Positions 10,767-19,165 of a stretch of DNA of 64,000 nucleotides are shown piece by piece. The stretch covers positions 47,857-111,856 of the forward strand of contig CAKTEM010000009.1 of NCBI GenBank assembly GCA_934548045.1, given 5' to 3'. This stretch comes from an uncultured Faecalibacterium sp. GTDB taxonomy: Bacteria; Bacillota; Clostridia; Oscillospirales; Ruminococcaceae. Within the stretch, counting starts at the first letter, position 1. Each line of letters opens with the position of its first letter. A program made the translations under genes and the position numbers. The notes under the pieces are model-generated. The model saw nothing but the letters and a program-made list of their open reading frames with translations, ran no database searches and was not told the origin of the DNA.

Positions 10767-12236
10767 ATGATGAAGTATCTCCAGAAACTGGGCAAAGCTC
10801 TGATGCTTCCTGTCGCGGTACTGCCGATCTGCGGCATCCTGATGGGTCTTGGTTATGCCCTTGCTCCGGGCGTCATGGGCGTTCCCGGTGCAGCAACCTC
10901 CGGCGCAGCTTATACCGTTGGCTTCCTGCTGGTCAAGGCAGGCGGCGCACTGATCGACAACATGGCTTGGCTGTTCGCCATCGGCGCAGCCGTCGGTCTG
11001 GCAAACGACCATGACGGCACCGCTGGTCTGGCCGGTCTGGTCAGCTATCTGATGATGCAGCAGCTGCTGAACCCCGGCGTGGTCAGCATGGTGCGCACTC
11101 TGGAAGAGGGCACCGCTACCTACATCGCATTCCAGAAGGTCGCCGGCAACTCCTTCATCGGCATTCTGGCCGCTGTGGTGGGTGCTGCCTGCTACAACAA
11201 GTTCAAGAACACCCAGATGCCTGACTGGTTGGCATTCTTCTCCGGCAAGCGGTTCGTTGCAATCGCCACCGGCCTGATCTCCATTCTGGTCTCCGTTGTC
11301 CTGCTGTTCGTCTGGCCGCTGATCTTCGGCGCACTGGTCGCAATTGGTAACGGCATCGCCGGCATGAGCGGCATCGGCGCAGGCATCTACGCTTTCCTGA
11401 ACCGTCTGCTCATCCCCACCGGCCTGCATCACGCTCTGAACAACGTCTTCTGGTTCGACACCATCGGCCTGGGCGACCTGTCCCACTTCTGGGCAGGCGA
11501 GACCTCCGCTGACGTGGGCTGGAGCCTCGGTATGTATATGTCCGGCTTCTTCCCCTGCATGATGTTCGGTATCGCCGGTGCTGCACTGGCCATGGTCAAG
11601 ACCGCGAAGAACAAGAAGGCTGCCATCGGTCTGGTTCTGTCCGCTGCCATCTGCGCCTTCGTCTGCGGCGTCACCGAGCCGTTCGAGTTCGGCTTCATGT
11701 TCCTGTGCTTCCCGCTGTACGTGGTGTACTCTGCTCTGTACGGCATCTTCACCGTCATCACCTACTACTCCGGTTTCCGTGCTGGCTTCTGCTTCTCCGC
11801 TGGCGCGACCGACCTGGTCTTCTCCGCATCTCTGCCTGCTGCGGCTAAGACTTGGATGATCATTCCTCTGGGCATCGCTGCATTCGTCGTGTTCTATCTG
11901 GTGTTCTACTTTGCCATCACCAAGTTCGACCTCAAGACCCCCGGCCGTGAGGACGATGACGAAGAGGCTGAAAAGAAGGTCGTTCTGGCAAACAACAACT
12001 ACACTGAGGTTGCTGCCGGCGTCCTGAAGGCAATCGGCGGCAAGGCAAACGTTGCCAATGTCGACTACTGCGCGACCCGTCTGCGTTTCGAGATCAAGGA
12101 TTACACCGCTGTTGATGAAAAGGCTGTCAAGGCCGCTGGTGCAGCTGGCGTCATCCGCCCGAGCAAGAACGCTTGCCAGGTCGTTATCGGTACGAAAGTC
12201 CAGTTCGTTTACGACGAGCTGAAGAAGATGCTGTAA
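10767..12236 (+). CDS. nagE: PTS N-acetylglucosamine-type EIICB component
   Basis: Imports and phosphorylates an amino sugar, most likely N-acetylglucosamine, through the phosphotransferase system. The ATG at 10767 is ten bases after AGGAGG; an upstream ATG at 10758 sits on the ribosome site itself. The 489-residue protein begins with KYLQKLGKALMLPVAVLPI, the start of the glucose/GlcNAc EIIC membrane domain, continues with about ten hydrophobic segments to residue ~390, and ends in an EIIB domain with the phosphorylated cysteine 435 in YCATRLRFE. It has no EIIA domain, which must come from another protein. The substrate is inferred from the adjoining nagB and nagA. Confidence 0.9.
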   Translation: MMKYLQKLGKALMLPVAVLPICGILMGLGYALAPGVMGVPGAATSGAAYTVGFLLVKAGGALIDNMAWLFAIGAAVGLANDHDGTAGLAGLVSYLMMQQLLNPGVVSMVRTLEEGTATYIAFQKVAGNSFIGILAAVVGAACYNKFKNTQMPDWLAFFSGKRFVAIATGLISILVSVVLLFVWPLIFGALVAIGNGIAGMSGIGAGIYAFLNRLLIPTGLHHALNNVFWFDTIGLGDLSHFWAGETSADVGWSLGMYMSGFFPCMMFGIAGAALAMVKTAKNKKAAIGLVLSAAICAFVCGVTEPFEFGFMFLCFPLYVVYSALYGIFTVITYYSGFRAGFCFSAGATDLVFSASLPAAAKTWMIIPLGIAAFVVFYLVFYFAITKFDLKTPGREDDDEEAEKKVVLANNNYTEVAAGVLKAIGGKANVANVDYCATRLRFEIKDYTAVDEKAVKAAGAAGVIRPSKNACQVVIGTKVQFVYDELKKML

Positions 12237-12258
12237 TCGCATCCCTGAACCGAGTTTT

Positions 12259-12338
12259 CTGCGGAAGTCTGGTTGATTCCGCAGCTGTTTGAAAGGCCGC
12301 CGGGGGCGGGCGTTCGCGCCCGGCTCCGGCGGCTTTTT
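12259..12338 (+). terminator. Hairpin plus strong terminator after nagE
   Basis: A small stem CTGCGGAA/TTCCGCAG (12259-12284) is followed by a long GC-rich hairpin from 12296 to 12333 with a TTCG loop and then TTTTT. Some read-through to nagB may occur, but nagB has its own -10-like TATACT at 12379-12384. Confidence 0.85.
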
Positions 12339-12443
12339 CTGTTCACACAAAGAACTATTTTCCCAACGGGAAACATGGTATACTAATCAAAGGAAAAAAG
12401 CCCTCGCTGAGGGCGACGGGTAAGAAAACAGGAGGTTCCAACA

Positions 12444-13172
12444 ATGAAGATCATTCGTGCAAAAGATTACAAGGACATGTCTCGCAAAGCAGCCAACATC
12501 ATCTCCGCGCAGGTCATCATGAAGCCGAACTGCGTGCTGGGTCTGGCGACCGGCGGTACGCCCGTGGGTGCATACGCACAGCTGGTGGAATGGTACAACA
12601 AGGGCGACCTTGACTTCTCCGAGGTCACCACCGTCAATCTCGACGAGTACCGCGGCCTGCCGAAGGAGCATCCGGAAAGCTACTGGAGCTTCATGCACCG
12701 CAACCTGTTCGACCATGTGAACATCGACCCCAGCCACATCAACCTGCCTGACGGCACCAACCCCGACGCAGTCAAGGCATGTGAGAACTACAATGCCATC
12801 ATCCACAGTCTGGGCGGCATCGACCTGCAGCTGCTGGGCCTTGGCCCCAACGGCCACATCGGCTTCAATGAGCCGGGCGAAGCTTTTGAGCTGGAGACCC
12901 ACTGCGTCGACCTGACTCCTGCCACCATCGAGGCCAACAAGCGTTTCTTTGACGGCAACGAAGACCTCGTTCCCAAGCAGGCATATACGATGGGCATCAA
13001 GACCATCATGCAGGCACGCAAGGTTCTGGTCGTCGCCAACGGTCTGGCAAAGGCAAAGGCCGTCAAGGCCGTCGTCACCGGCCCTGTCACCCCTGAGTGC
13101 CCGGGTTCCATCCTCCAAATGCACCCCGACTGCACCCTCGTGGCCGATGAGGACGCACTGAGCCTGCTGTGA
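12444..13172 (+). CDS. nagB: Glucosamine-6-phosphate deaminase
   Basis: Converts glucosamine 6-phosphate to fructose 6-phosphate and ammonia, feeding glycolysis. The 242-residue protein has the family signature LGLGPNGHIGFNEPGEAF around residues 130-148, the substrate loop ATGGTPVGAY near 33-42 and NLDEYRGL near 65. AGGAGG lies upstream of the ATG. A short hairpin CCCTC/GAGGG lies in its leader at about 12401-12413. It precedes nagA by 24 bases. Confidence 0.97.
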   Translation: MKIIRAKDYKDMSRKAANIISAQVIMKPNCVLGLATGGTPVGAYAQLVEWYNKGDLDFSEVTTVNLDEYRGLPKEHPESYWSFMHRNLFDHVNIDPSHINLPDGTNPDAVKACENYNAIIHSLGGIDLQLLGLGPNGHIGFNEPGEAFELETHCVDLTPATIEANKRFFDGNEDLVPKQAYTMGIKTIMQARKVLVVANGLAKAKAVKAVVTGPVTPECPGSILQMHPDCTLVADEDALSLL

Positions 13173-13196
13173 TTTTTGGGAAAGAGTTGAGTGACT

Positions 13197-14324
13197 ATGA
13201 TTCTGAAAAATGCACTGGTATATACACCGCGCCACACGTTTGAAAAAGGCAATTTAACCATCCGGGATGGCCGCATCGTTCCGTTCGCTCAGCCCGAGGA
13301 GGGTGAGGAGGTCATCGACGCGGAGGGCCTGTATGCCCTGCCCGGTCTGGTGGATATCCACTTCCACGGCGCGATGGGCAAAGATTTCTGCGACGGCAAT
13401 GAAGAAGCCATCCAGACGCTGGCGGATTTCGAGGCCAGCAAGGGCGTTCTCGCCATCTGCCCGGCGACCATGACCTTCTCGGAAGAGATCCTGAACGGCG
13501 TCATGGATGCCGCCGCCGCGCACAAGAACGGCAAGGGCGCAGATTTAGTCGGTATCAACATGGAAGGCCCCTTCATCAGCCCGAAGAAGGTCGGCGCGCA
13601 GAACCCCGAGTACCTGCACAAGGCCGATGTTGAGATGTTCCGCCGCCTGCAGAAACGGGCGAACGGCCTCATCAAGCTGGTGGATATCGCTCCCGAGGAA
13701 GACGGCGCACTGGAATTCATTCAGGAGTGCCACGATGAAGTCCGCATCTCCATCGCCCACACCTGCACCGATTACGACACCGCAAACGCGGCGTTCGACG
13801 CAGGCGCGACTCACATGACCCACCTGTATAACGCCATGCCGGGCATCACCCACCGGGCTCCCGGCCCCATCATCGCGGCATTGGAGCGCGGCGCGGAGGT
13901 CGAACTCATCACCGATAACGTCCACATCCACCCGGCAATGGTGCGGTTCACCTTCAACACCTTCGGCGACGACCATGTGATCCTGATCGCCGACAGTATG
14001 ATGGCCTGCGGCCTGCCGGACGGCCAGTATTCGCTGGGTGGACAGGCAGTTACCGTCCACGGCCCCCGTGCGACCCTGACCGAGCAGCCGGGAACCATTG
14101 CCGGCAGTGCGACCTGCTTGTACGACTGCATGAAGCGTGCCGTCCTCGAGATGGGCGTGCCGCTGGAAAGTGTCGTGCGTGCCGCCAGCGAGAACCCGGC
14201 AAAGAGCATCGGCATCGACAATGATTACGGCAGTCTGGCCGCCGGCCGCTACGGCAATGTCATTCTCGCCGACAAAGACCTGAACATCAAGACTGTCATC
14301 CAGAAAGGAACCCGTATCGTATGA
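13197..14324 (+). CDS. nagA: N-acetylglucosamine-6-phosphate deacetylase
   Basis: Removes acetate from GlcNAc-6-phosphate to give the NagB substrate. The 375-residue protein is an amidohydrolase: LVDIHFHGAMGKDF near residue 60, GINMEGPFISPKKVG near 120, AHTCTDYDTANAAF, and the late aspartate in LIADSMMACGLPDG. The start is either ATG 13197 or GTG 13191; neither has a textbook ribosome site (AAAGAG), and the ATG is preferred. It ends with a four-base overlap with the following GNAT gene. Confidence 0.95.
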   Translation: MILKNALVYTPRHTFEKGNLTIRDGRIVPFAQPEEGEEVIDAEGLYALPGLVDIHFHGAMGKDFCDGNEEAIQTLADFEASKGVLAICPATMTFSEEILNGVMDAAAAHKNGKGADLVGINMEGPFISPKKVGAQNPEYLHKADVEMFRRLQKRANGLIKLVDIAPEEDGALEFIQECHDEVRISIAHTCTDYDTANAAFDAGATHMTHLYNAMPGITHRAPGPIIAALERGAEVELITDNVHIHPAMVRFTFNTFGDDHVILIADSMMACGLPDGQYSLGGQAVTVHGPRATLTEQPGTIAGSATCLYDCMKRAVLEMGVPLESVVRAASENPAKSIGIDNDYGSLAAGRYGNVILADKDLNIKTVIQKGTRIV

Positions 14325-14923
14325 GCAAGACCCTGACTTGGCGGCTGCTGACCGCCGACGAGCTGACGAAAGTATATCTCGAGGAGATGCGCCGGGATTT
14401 TCCGCCCAGCGAGCTGAAACCTCTGAGCATGATCTTGAACAGCGAGGTCGTCGGCAGCTCCCACACATGGGGCGTCTACGAGGACGGAACACTGGTGGCA
14501 TACCTGCTGATGGTGCGTCCGGAGGGCTGCGAAGTCAGCCAGCTGGATTATTTCGCTGTTCTGCCTGCGTATCGGGCAGGCGGTTTTGGTGCGAAACTTC
14601 TAGCGGAACTGCCCGAACATGAGCCGGGTGCAAAAGTCATCATCATCGAGTCTGAATGTCCGGAAAAGGCAGAGGACGAGGCAATGGCCGTCCGGCGTCT
14701 GGGCTTTTATGCCCGGTGCGGTGCCATCGACACCGGATGGACGGAGCGTCTCTTCGATGCGTGGTTCCGGATACTCGTTCTCCCCTGCCCGGGCAATGAG
14801 ACGCCGGACATCGGGGAGTCGGTGACCGCGCTGGTCGACTGCTACCGCCGGGTCATGGGAACGCCGCAGTACCGCAAGTATACGGACTTCTACCGCCCGG
14901 ATGGACAGAAGCAGGAGTTCTGA
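14321..14923 (+). CDS. GNAT-family N-acetyltransferase in the nag operon
   Basis: A 200-residue protein starting at an ATG that overlaps the nagA stop (ATGA), so it is probably co-translated. It shows a GNAT layout: beta strand with TWGVYEDGTLVAYLLMV, then SQLDYFAVLPAYRAGGFGAKLLAEL, which carries the R-x-x-G-x-G/A acetyl-CoA loop, then VIIIESECPEKAEDEAMA. The acceptor is unknown; the position after nagA hints at amino sugars or their products, but this is only context. Confidence 0.8.
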   Translation: MSKTLTWRLLTADELTKVYLEEMRRDFPPSELKPLSMILNSEVVGSSHTWGVYEDGTLVAYLLMVRPEGCEVSQLDYFAVLPAYRAGGFGAKLLAELPEHEPGAKVIIIESECPEKAEDEAMAVRRLGFYARCGAIDTGWTERLFDAWFRILVLPCPGNETPDIGESVTALVDCYRRVMGTPQYRKYTDFYRPDGQKQEF

Positions 14924-14937
14924 GCTTAAAATTTTAT

Positions 14938-15052
14938 AGGGAGCTGTTGCAAAACTCCTTCCATTATCGCTGACCGTTGCGCCAAGGCCCCCTCTCAGAG
15001 GGGGCTGGCACAGCGGAGCTGTGACTGGGGGAGTATTTTGCGATAGCTCCCT
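14938..15052. repeat. MITE-like repeat, copy A (115 bp)
   Basis: Imperfect terminal inverted repeats start AGGGAGCTGTTGCAAAACTC and end with its complement GCAAAATACTCC/CGATAGCTCCCT. The inside contains GCCAAGGCCCC, a short GAGGGGGCTGGCACAGCG block and AGCTGTGACTGGGGGAG, also found at 28168-28367 and 59856-60010. This copy lacks a 40-odd-base module present in the 59.9-kb copy, apparently lost between two GCTGAC repeats. It sits just after the GNAT stop and, being strongly folded, could end transcription. Confidence 0.85.
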
Positions 15053-15113
15053 GTTTGTTTTTAGCCGAACTTTATACAAATCTTAAACTTTTGCGAAACC
15101 GAAATTTGGACGC

Positions 15114-15141
15114 TTGACAGTGAAAATGGATGTGGTAACAT
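15114..15141 (+). promoter_or_regulatory. Promoter of the first SRR lipoprotein pair
   Basis: TTGACA (15114-15119) and TAACAT (15136-15141) are 16 bases apart, about 40 bases before the ATG at 15181. Confidence 0.65.
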
Positions 15142-15180
15142 TAGGATAGAAATCTTGACAAAAATTAGGAGGGTTTTGCT

Positions 15181-15690
15181 ATGGCATACGAAGTATCTCG
15201 ACGCAATTTTCTGAAAGGCGCAGCCGCGATGACCGTGGCCGCAGCTGCCTCGACTCTGCTGGCTGGCTGCAGCGGCAATGATCTGCCGGACGCGAATACC
15301 ATCACGCTGAGCAATTGCAGCGTAAAAGTAACGGACGCAAAGACATCGGATAACTCTTCCATCGGTTCGGATAAGGTGACGGTTTATCTTTCGCCGGTCG
15401 TAAGCATTTCGTACACGGGCAAGGGTTCGCTGACCCTGACGTATGCGGATATGTTTGATGCGGAGCTGGGCGACGCAAAAATTACGCTGACGAATCCGAT
15501 CCAGCCGTACAATACGACGATTGGTGCAATTACAAAATGCACGCCGAAATTCAAAATCACCGATAAGGCTGTCTGGCAGAGCTATAAAGAAGGCAAGCTG
15601 CCGCTGAAACTTAAGGTGACTCTGGACGGAAACGAGACGGCAAAGTTCGAGATTTGGAACACGGGTAAAATCACTGCCTCGAAAGCCTGA
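15181..15690 (+). CDS. Small lipoprotein with twin-arginine signal
   Basis: 169 residues. The N-terminus VSRRNFLKG (Arg7-Arg8) matches the Tat motif S/T-R-R-x-F-L-K, followed by a hydrophobic stretch and a lipobox LLAGC with Cys30, so the protein is predicted to be lipidated on the outer face of the membrane. The mature part looks beta-rich (alternating polar and hydrophobic residues, about 140 residues) with no motif I recognise. AGGAGG precedes the ATG. It is followed nine bases later by a second lipoprotein of the same build. Function unknown; related architecture occurs at 15703, 31408, 60916 and 61501. Confidence 0.85.
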   Translation: MAYEVSRRNFLKGAAAMTVAAAASTLLAGCSGNDLPDANTITLSNCSVKVTDAKTSDNSSIGSDKVTVYLSPVVSISYTGKGSLTLTYADMFDAELGDAKITLTNPIQPYNTTIGAITKCTPKFKITDKAVWQSYKEGKLPLKLKVTLDGNETAKFEIWNTGKITASKA

Positions 15691-15702
15691 TAGGAGGATT
15701 TG

Positions 15703-16245
15703 ATGATGGAAAACATTTCTCGCCGCAACTTTATGAAGGGTGTCGGCGCACTGGCTGTTGCAACTGCCGCAACTGGTCTGCTGAGCGGCTGTGGTGATGA
15801 CAGTCTGGTCGTGGATGCGACCGGTCTTAACAACGCTGTTGAGATGAAGGGTGTCAAAATGACCGTCCGCAGTCTGGCTTATGCAGCATATGCGGATGGC
15901 ACTTACTACTTTGTGCCGGAAGTGCTTGTCAGCAACAGTGGCGCAACGGGTGTTCCTCTAGACCCTGAAAACGGCAGCTTTGAGGTCTGGCTGAACGGAA
16001 AGACCAAGCTGAACATCTCCAAGGAGACGATGGCACGTCTGGACAGCAGCAAGGACTTCAACAAGATGGATACGCGCAACCTGAGCCGCGGTCAGCAGGA
16101 AAAGGGCTGCCTGTGCGCAAAGGGAACAGGTGTGACGACCTTTAATTATGTGTGGGTCATTTTCTATCCGAACCCGAATGACCGGAAGACGGCAATGCGC
16201 TGCAAGATCCTCTATAAAGAGGCAAAGCCGATGCTGGGCATCTGA
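15703..16245 (+). CDS. Small lipoprotein with twin-arginine signal
   Basis: 180 residues from ATG 15703 (ATG 15706, one codon later, is equally likely; AGGAGG ends at 15697). The N-terminus has ISRRNFMKG and a lipobox LLSGC with the cysteine at residue 30. The mature domain contains a pattern of a beta sandwich: MKMTVRSL, DGTYYFVPEVLVSN, a GSFEVWLNGK segment and a C-terminal FNYVWVIFYP strand, reminiscent of DUF4352/DUF5067-type immunoglobulin-like lipoprotein domains. Function unknown. It is co-transcribed with the gene at 15181 and ended by the terminator at 16267. Confidence 0.82.
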   Translation: MMENISRRNFMKGVGALAVATAATGLLSGCGDDSLVVDATGLNNAVEMKGVKMTVRSLAYAAYADGTYYFVPEVLVSNSGATGVPLDPENGSFEVWLNGKTKLNISKETMARLDSSKDFNKMDTRNLSRGQQEKGCLCAKGTGVTTFNYVWVIFYPNPNDRKTAMRCKILYKEAKPMLGI

Positions 16246-16266
16246 TAACTATTCAAAAATAATATT

Positions 16267-16312
16267 CCGCCGCCCGGCGGTACTCGCTCTGAGTATCGCC
16301 GGGCGGCTTTTT
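16267..16312 (+). terminator. Intrinsic terminator after the lipoprotein pair
   Basis: GCCGCCCGGCG (16269-16279) pairs with CGCCGGGCGGC (16297-16307), inner TACTC/GAGTA extends the stem, and TTTTT follows. Confidence 0.9.
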
Positions 16313-16315
16313 GCA

Positions 16316-16412
16316 TTTACGGGTCTTTTACATTCGGGCAAAACCGTGTGAGAAAAATTTACCTCGATTTTTCCCGGCTGTGGTAGCAGAGAACTGGCGA
16401 GTTGGATACAAT
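16316..16412 (+). promoter_or_regulatory. Candidate phosphate-responsive promoter of the pst operon
   Basis: TTTACG (16316-16321) and TTTACA (16327-16332) are direct repeats with an 11-base period, as in PhoP boxes of Gram-positive bacteria (TTAACA-type repeats). A TACAAT -10 lies at 16407-16412 without a good -35, as expected for an activated promoter. The distance between the repeats and the -10 is larger than usual, so this is tentative. Confidence 0.3.
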
Positions 16413-16505
16413 AAAGGCGTTCCCAGAGAAACACGAAAACATGAAAGATAGAAAGAAAATGACCCGGAGGAAAAAGTTCCGGACTTGATTTGGAGGAAAA
16501 CCATT

Positions 16506-17387
16506 ATGAAAAAGATCACTCGTCGTTCGTTCCTGACCGTCTGCGGTGCTGTTGCTGCCGCTGCTGCTCTGACCGCTTGCGGCGGTGCTGCTTCCGCATC
16601 CACTGCCGCTTCTTCGACGGCTTCTTCCGCCGCTGCATCCGCAGCCGGTGAGCTGTCCGGCAACGTTGCGACCGGCGGCTCCACTTCTATGAAGAACGTC
16701 ATCGCCGCTCTGACCGAGGGCTTTGCCGAAGTCCAGCCCGGCGTGACCGTCAGCTATGACCCGACCGGTTCCGGCGCAGGCATCACCGGCGCGACCGATA
16801 AGACGCTGGACATCGGCCTGTCCTCTCGCGCTCTGAAGGACGACGAGAAGAACGATGTCGATGGTACCACCATCGCTCTGGATGGCATCGCCATCATCGT
16901 CAACAAGGACAGCGCAGTGGAAGACCTGACCGTTGACCAGCTCAAGCAGATGTTCACCGGCGAGATCACCAACTGGTCCGAAGTCGGCGGTGCCGATGGC
17001 GAGATCGTCCTGATCGGCCGTGAGGCTGGTTCCGGCACCCGTGACGGCTTCGAGAGCATCGTCGATGTCAAGGATACCTGCAAATACGCACAGGAGCTGA
17101 CCGCTACCGGTGCTGTCATCAGTGCCGTTGAGGCCAACCCTCTGGCGATTGGTTACGCTTCCCTGTCCGCAGTCGGCGACACCGTCAAGATGGTGACCGT
17201 CGGCGGCGTCGAGTGCAGTGAGGATACCGTCAAGGACGGCAGCTACGAGGTGCAGCGTCCGTTCGTCTTCGTCACCAACAAGTCCGTCACCCTGTCCGAG
17301 CAGGCACAGGCCTTCTTCGACTTCGCGACCAGCAAGGACGCAGCCGACCTCATCCGCACGGCTGGTGCTGTTCCGGTGAATGAATAA
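16506..17387 (+). CDS. pstS: Phosphate ABC transporter substrate-binding lipoprotein
   Basis: High-affinity phosphate receptor outside the membrane, delivering to PstCA. The ATG at 16506 is preceded by TTTGGAGG. The 293-residue precursor begins KKITRRSFLTV, a twin-arginine pattern, with lipobox LTAC (Cys25) and an Ala/Ser-rich linker to about residue 50. Binding-site motifs are GGSTSMKNV, a DIGLSSRALKDDE stretch and GREAGSGTRDGF, all typical of PstS. Most PstS proteins use Sec signals, so the RR motif is notable. First gene of pstSCAB-phoU. Confidence 0.96.
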   Translation: MKKITRRSFLTVCGAVAAAAALTACGGAASASTAASSTASSAAASAAGELSGNVATGGSTSMKNVIAALTEGFAEVQPGVTVSYDPTGSGAGITGATDKTLDIGLSSRALKDDEKNDVDGTTIALDGIAIIVNKDSAVEDLTVDQLKQMFTGEITNWSEVGGADGEIVLIGREAGSGTRDGFESIVDVKDTCKYAQELTATGAVISAVEANPLAIGYASLSAVGDTVKMVTVGGVECSEDTVKDGSYEVQRPFVFVTNKSVTLSEQAQAFFDFATSKDAADLIRTAGAVPVNE

Positions 17388-17407
17388 CAAAAATCTGCGT
17401 GAATTTT

Positions 17408-18310
17408 ATGAAGAAAAAAGCGTTTGAGCTTCCGCGCAATGCCACCGAGTGGATCGAAGCCATCATGAACTTCCTCTTCTTCCTCTGCGGCATCCTCGCG
17501 GTGGGCTGCGTGGTCCTCATCTCGGTTTACATGATCGCTTCGGGCGTGCCGGCCATCGGCAAGATCGGCCTGTTCAAGTTCCTGCTCGGTCAGGAATGGG
17601 CGTCGACGGCCGCTGACCCGAAATACGGCATCCTGCCTTTCATCCTGTCCAGCATTTATGGCACGCTGGGCGCGACCATCATCGGCGTTCCCATCGGCCT
17701 GCTGACGGCGGTCTTCCTCTCGAAAGCGGCCGGCCCGAAGGTGCGCACCGTAGTCGTGACGGCAATCGAGCTGCTGTCCGGCATCCCGAGCGTCGTCTTT
17801 GGTCTGCTGGGTATGCAGATCTTAGTCCCGGCGGTGGCGAAGACCTTCGGCAAAGCCTCTGGTGCCTGCCTGTTGTCGGCCATCGTGGTGCTGTCCATCA
17901 TGATCCTGCCCAGCATCGTCTCGGTTTCGGTGACGGCACTGAACGCCGTTCCGCCTGAGTATGAGCAGGGCAGTCTGGCACTGGGCGCAACGGATACCGA
18001 GACATGGTTCAAAATCAGCGTTCCGGCGGCAAAGAGCGGCATTGCGGCAGGCATCGTCCTCGGCATCGGCCGCGCCATCGGCGAGGCAATGGCGGTCATG
18101 ATGGTCGCCGGCAACAGCCCCAACATGCCGGACAGCCTCTTCCGGAGCGTGACCTTCCTGACGACGGCCATTGCCAAGGAGATGAGCTATGCCGGCGGCC
18201 TGCAGAAACAGGCTCTGTTCAGTATCGCTCTGGTGCTGTTCGTCTTCATCATGCTCATCAATGTGGTGCTGAACGTTGCCCTGAAGGGAGGAAGTCGGAA
18301 TGAAAAGTAA
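17408..18310 (+). CDS. pstC: Phosphate ABC transporter permease PstC
   Basis: One of two membrane subunits of the phosphate importer. About 300 residues with six hydrophobic segments and the ABC permease loop EQGSLALGATDTETW followed by SGIAAGIVLGIGRAIGEAM. The start is uncertain: ATG 17408 or GTG 17399, neither with a clear ribosome site; translation may be coupled to pstS, which stops 20 bases earlier. It overlaps pstA by 11 bases. Confidence 0.94.
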   Translation: MKKKAFELPRNATEWIEAIMNFLFFLCGILAVGCVVLISVYMIASGVPAIGKIGLFKFLLGQEWASTAADPKYGILPFILSSIYGTLGATIIGVPIGLLTAVFLSKAAGPKVRTVVVTAIELLSGIPSVVFGLLGMQILVPAVAKTFGKASGACLLSAIVVLSIMILPSIVSVSVTALNAVPPEYEQGSLALGATDTETWFKISVPAAKSGIAAGIVLGIGRAIGEAMAVMMVAGNSPNMPDSLFRSVTFLTTAIAKEMSYAGGLQKQALFSIALVLFVFIMLINVVLNVALKGGSRNEK

Positions 18311-19157
18311 CTTCTCCCCTTCCCGTCGGGCATGGAACCGCTTCTTTACGGCGGCGGTCTGGGTCGCGGCGGTACTGGTAATGGTTCTGGTGGCCGGTAT
18401 CATCGGTCTGGTTCTGGTGCGCGGTGTGCCGCACATCAGCTGGAAGTTCCTGACGACGACCGCCAGTGTCCTGAAAGGTACCGACGGCATCCTTCCGGCC
18501 ATTTTGAACACCCTGTACGTCATCCTGCTGACCCTGCTCATCGTCCTTCCGCTGGGCGTGGGCGCGGCCGTTTACCTGACCGAGTACGCCACTAATCGGC
18601 GGCTCATTGAGGTCATTGAGTTCACCAATGAGACGCTGGCAGGCATCCCCAGCATCATCTATGGTCTGGTGGGTATGCTGGTCTTCGCCCAGACGCTGGG
18701 CTTCAAGACCTGCCTGCTCTCCGGCTCCCTGACGCTGGTCGTCATGAACCTGCCAACCATCATCCGCACCACGCAGGAATCCCTCAAAACGGTGCCGCAG
18801 GGCTACCGTGAGGGCGCAATGGGTCTGGGTGCCGGCAAGTGGCACATCATCCGTACCATCGTCCTTCCGTGCAGCATCGACGGCATCGTGACCGGCTGTA
18901 TTCTGGCGGTGGGCCGTATCGTGGGCGAGAGTGCTGCCCTGCTCTTCACCGCAGGTGCGGCGGAGGTCATCGCCCAGAACATCGTCAAAGCCTACACCTC
19001 CAACGGTGCGACCCTCTCGGTGCTGCTCTATCTGCGTGCCTTTGAGGACGGCGATTTCGATTCGGCATGGGCCATCGGCGCGGTGCTGCTGGTGCTGGTG
19101 CTTGCCATCAATCTGGCGGCACGGCTGGCAAAAACAAAACTGAAACAAAAACAGTGA
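18300..19157 (+). CDS. pstA: Phosphate ABC transporter permease PstA
   Basis: Second membrane subunit of the phosphate importer, 285 residues, six predicted helices. The permease loop reads YREGAMGLGAGKWHIIR and is followed by DGIVTGCILAVGRIVGES, as in PstA. The ribosome site GGGAGG lies inside the end of pstC, and the 11-base overlap suggests coupled translation. pstB begins nine bases after the stop. Confidence 0.95.
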   Translation: MKSNFSPSRRAWNRFFTAAVWVAAVLVMVLVAGIIGLVLVRGVPHISWKFLTTTASVLKGTDGILPAILNTLYVILLTLLIVLPLGVGAAVYLTEYATNRRLIEVIEFTNETLAGIPSIIYGLVGMLVFAQTLGFKTCLLSGSLTLVVMNLPTIIRTTQESLKTVPQGYREGAMGLGAGKWHIIRTIVLPCSIDGIVTGCILAVGRIVGESAALLFTAGAAEVIAQNIVKAYTSNGATLSVLLYLRAFEDGDFDSAWAIGAVLLVLVLAINLAARLAKTKLKQKQ

Positions 19158-19165
19158 GGAATCGT

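Noticed and set aside
10683..12350. A 555-codon minus-strand frame opposite nagE.
   Set aside because: Antisense to a clear PTS gene; the translation is Gln/Asp/His-rich and resembles no protein.
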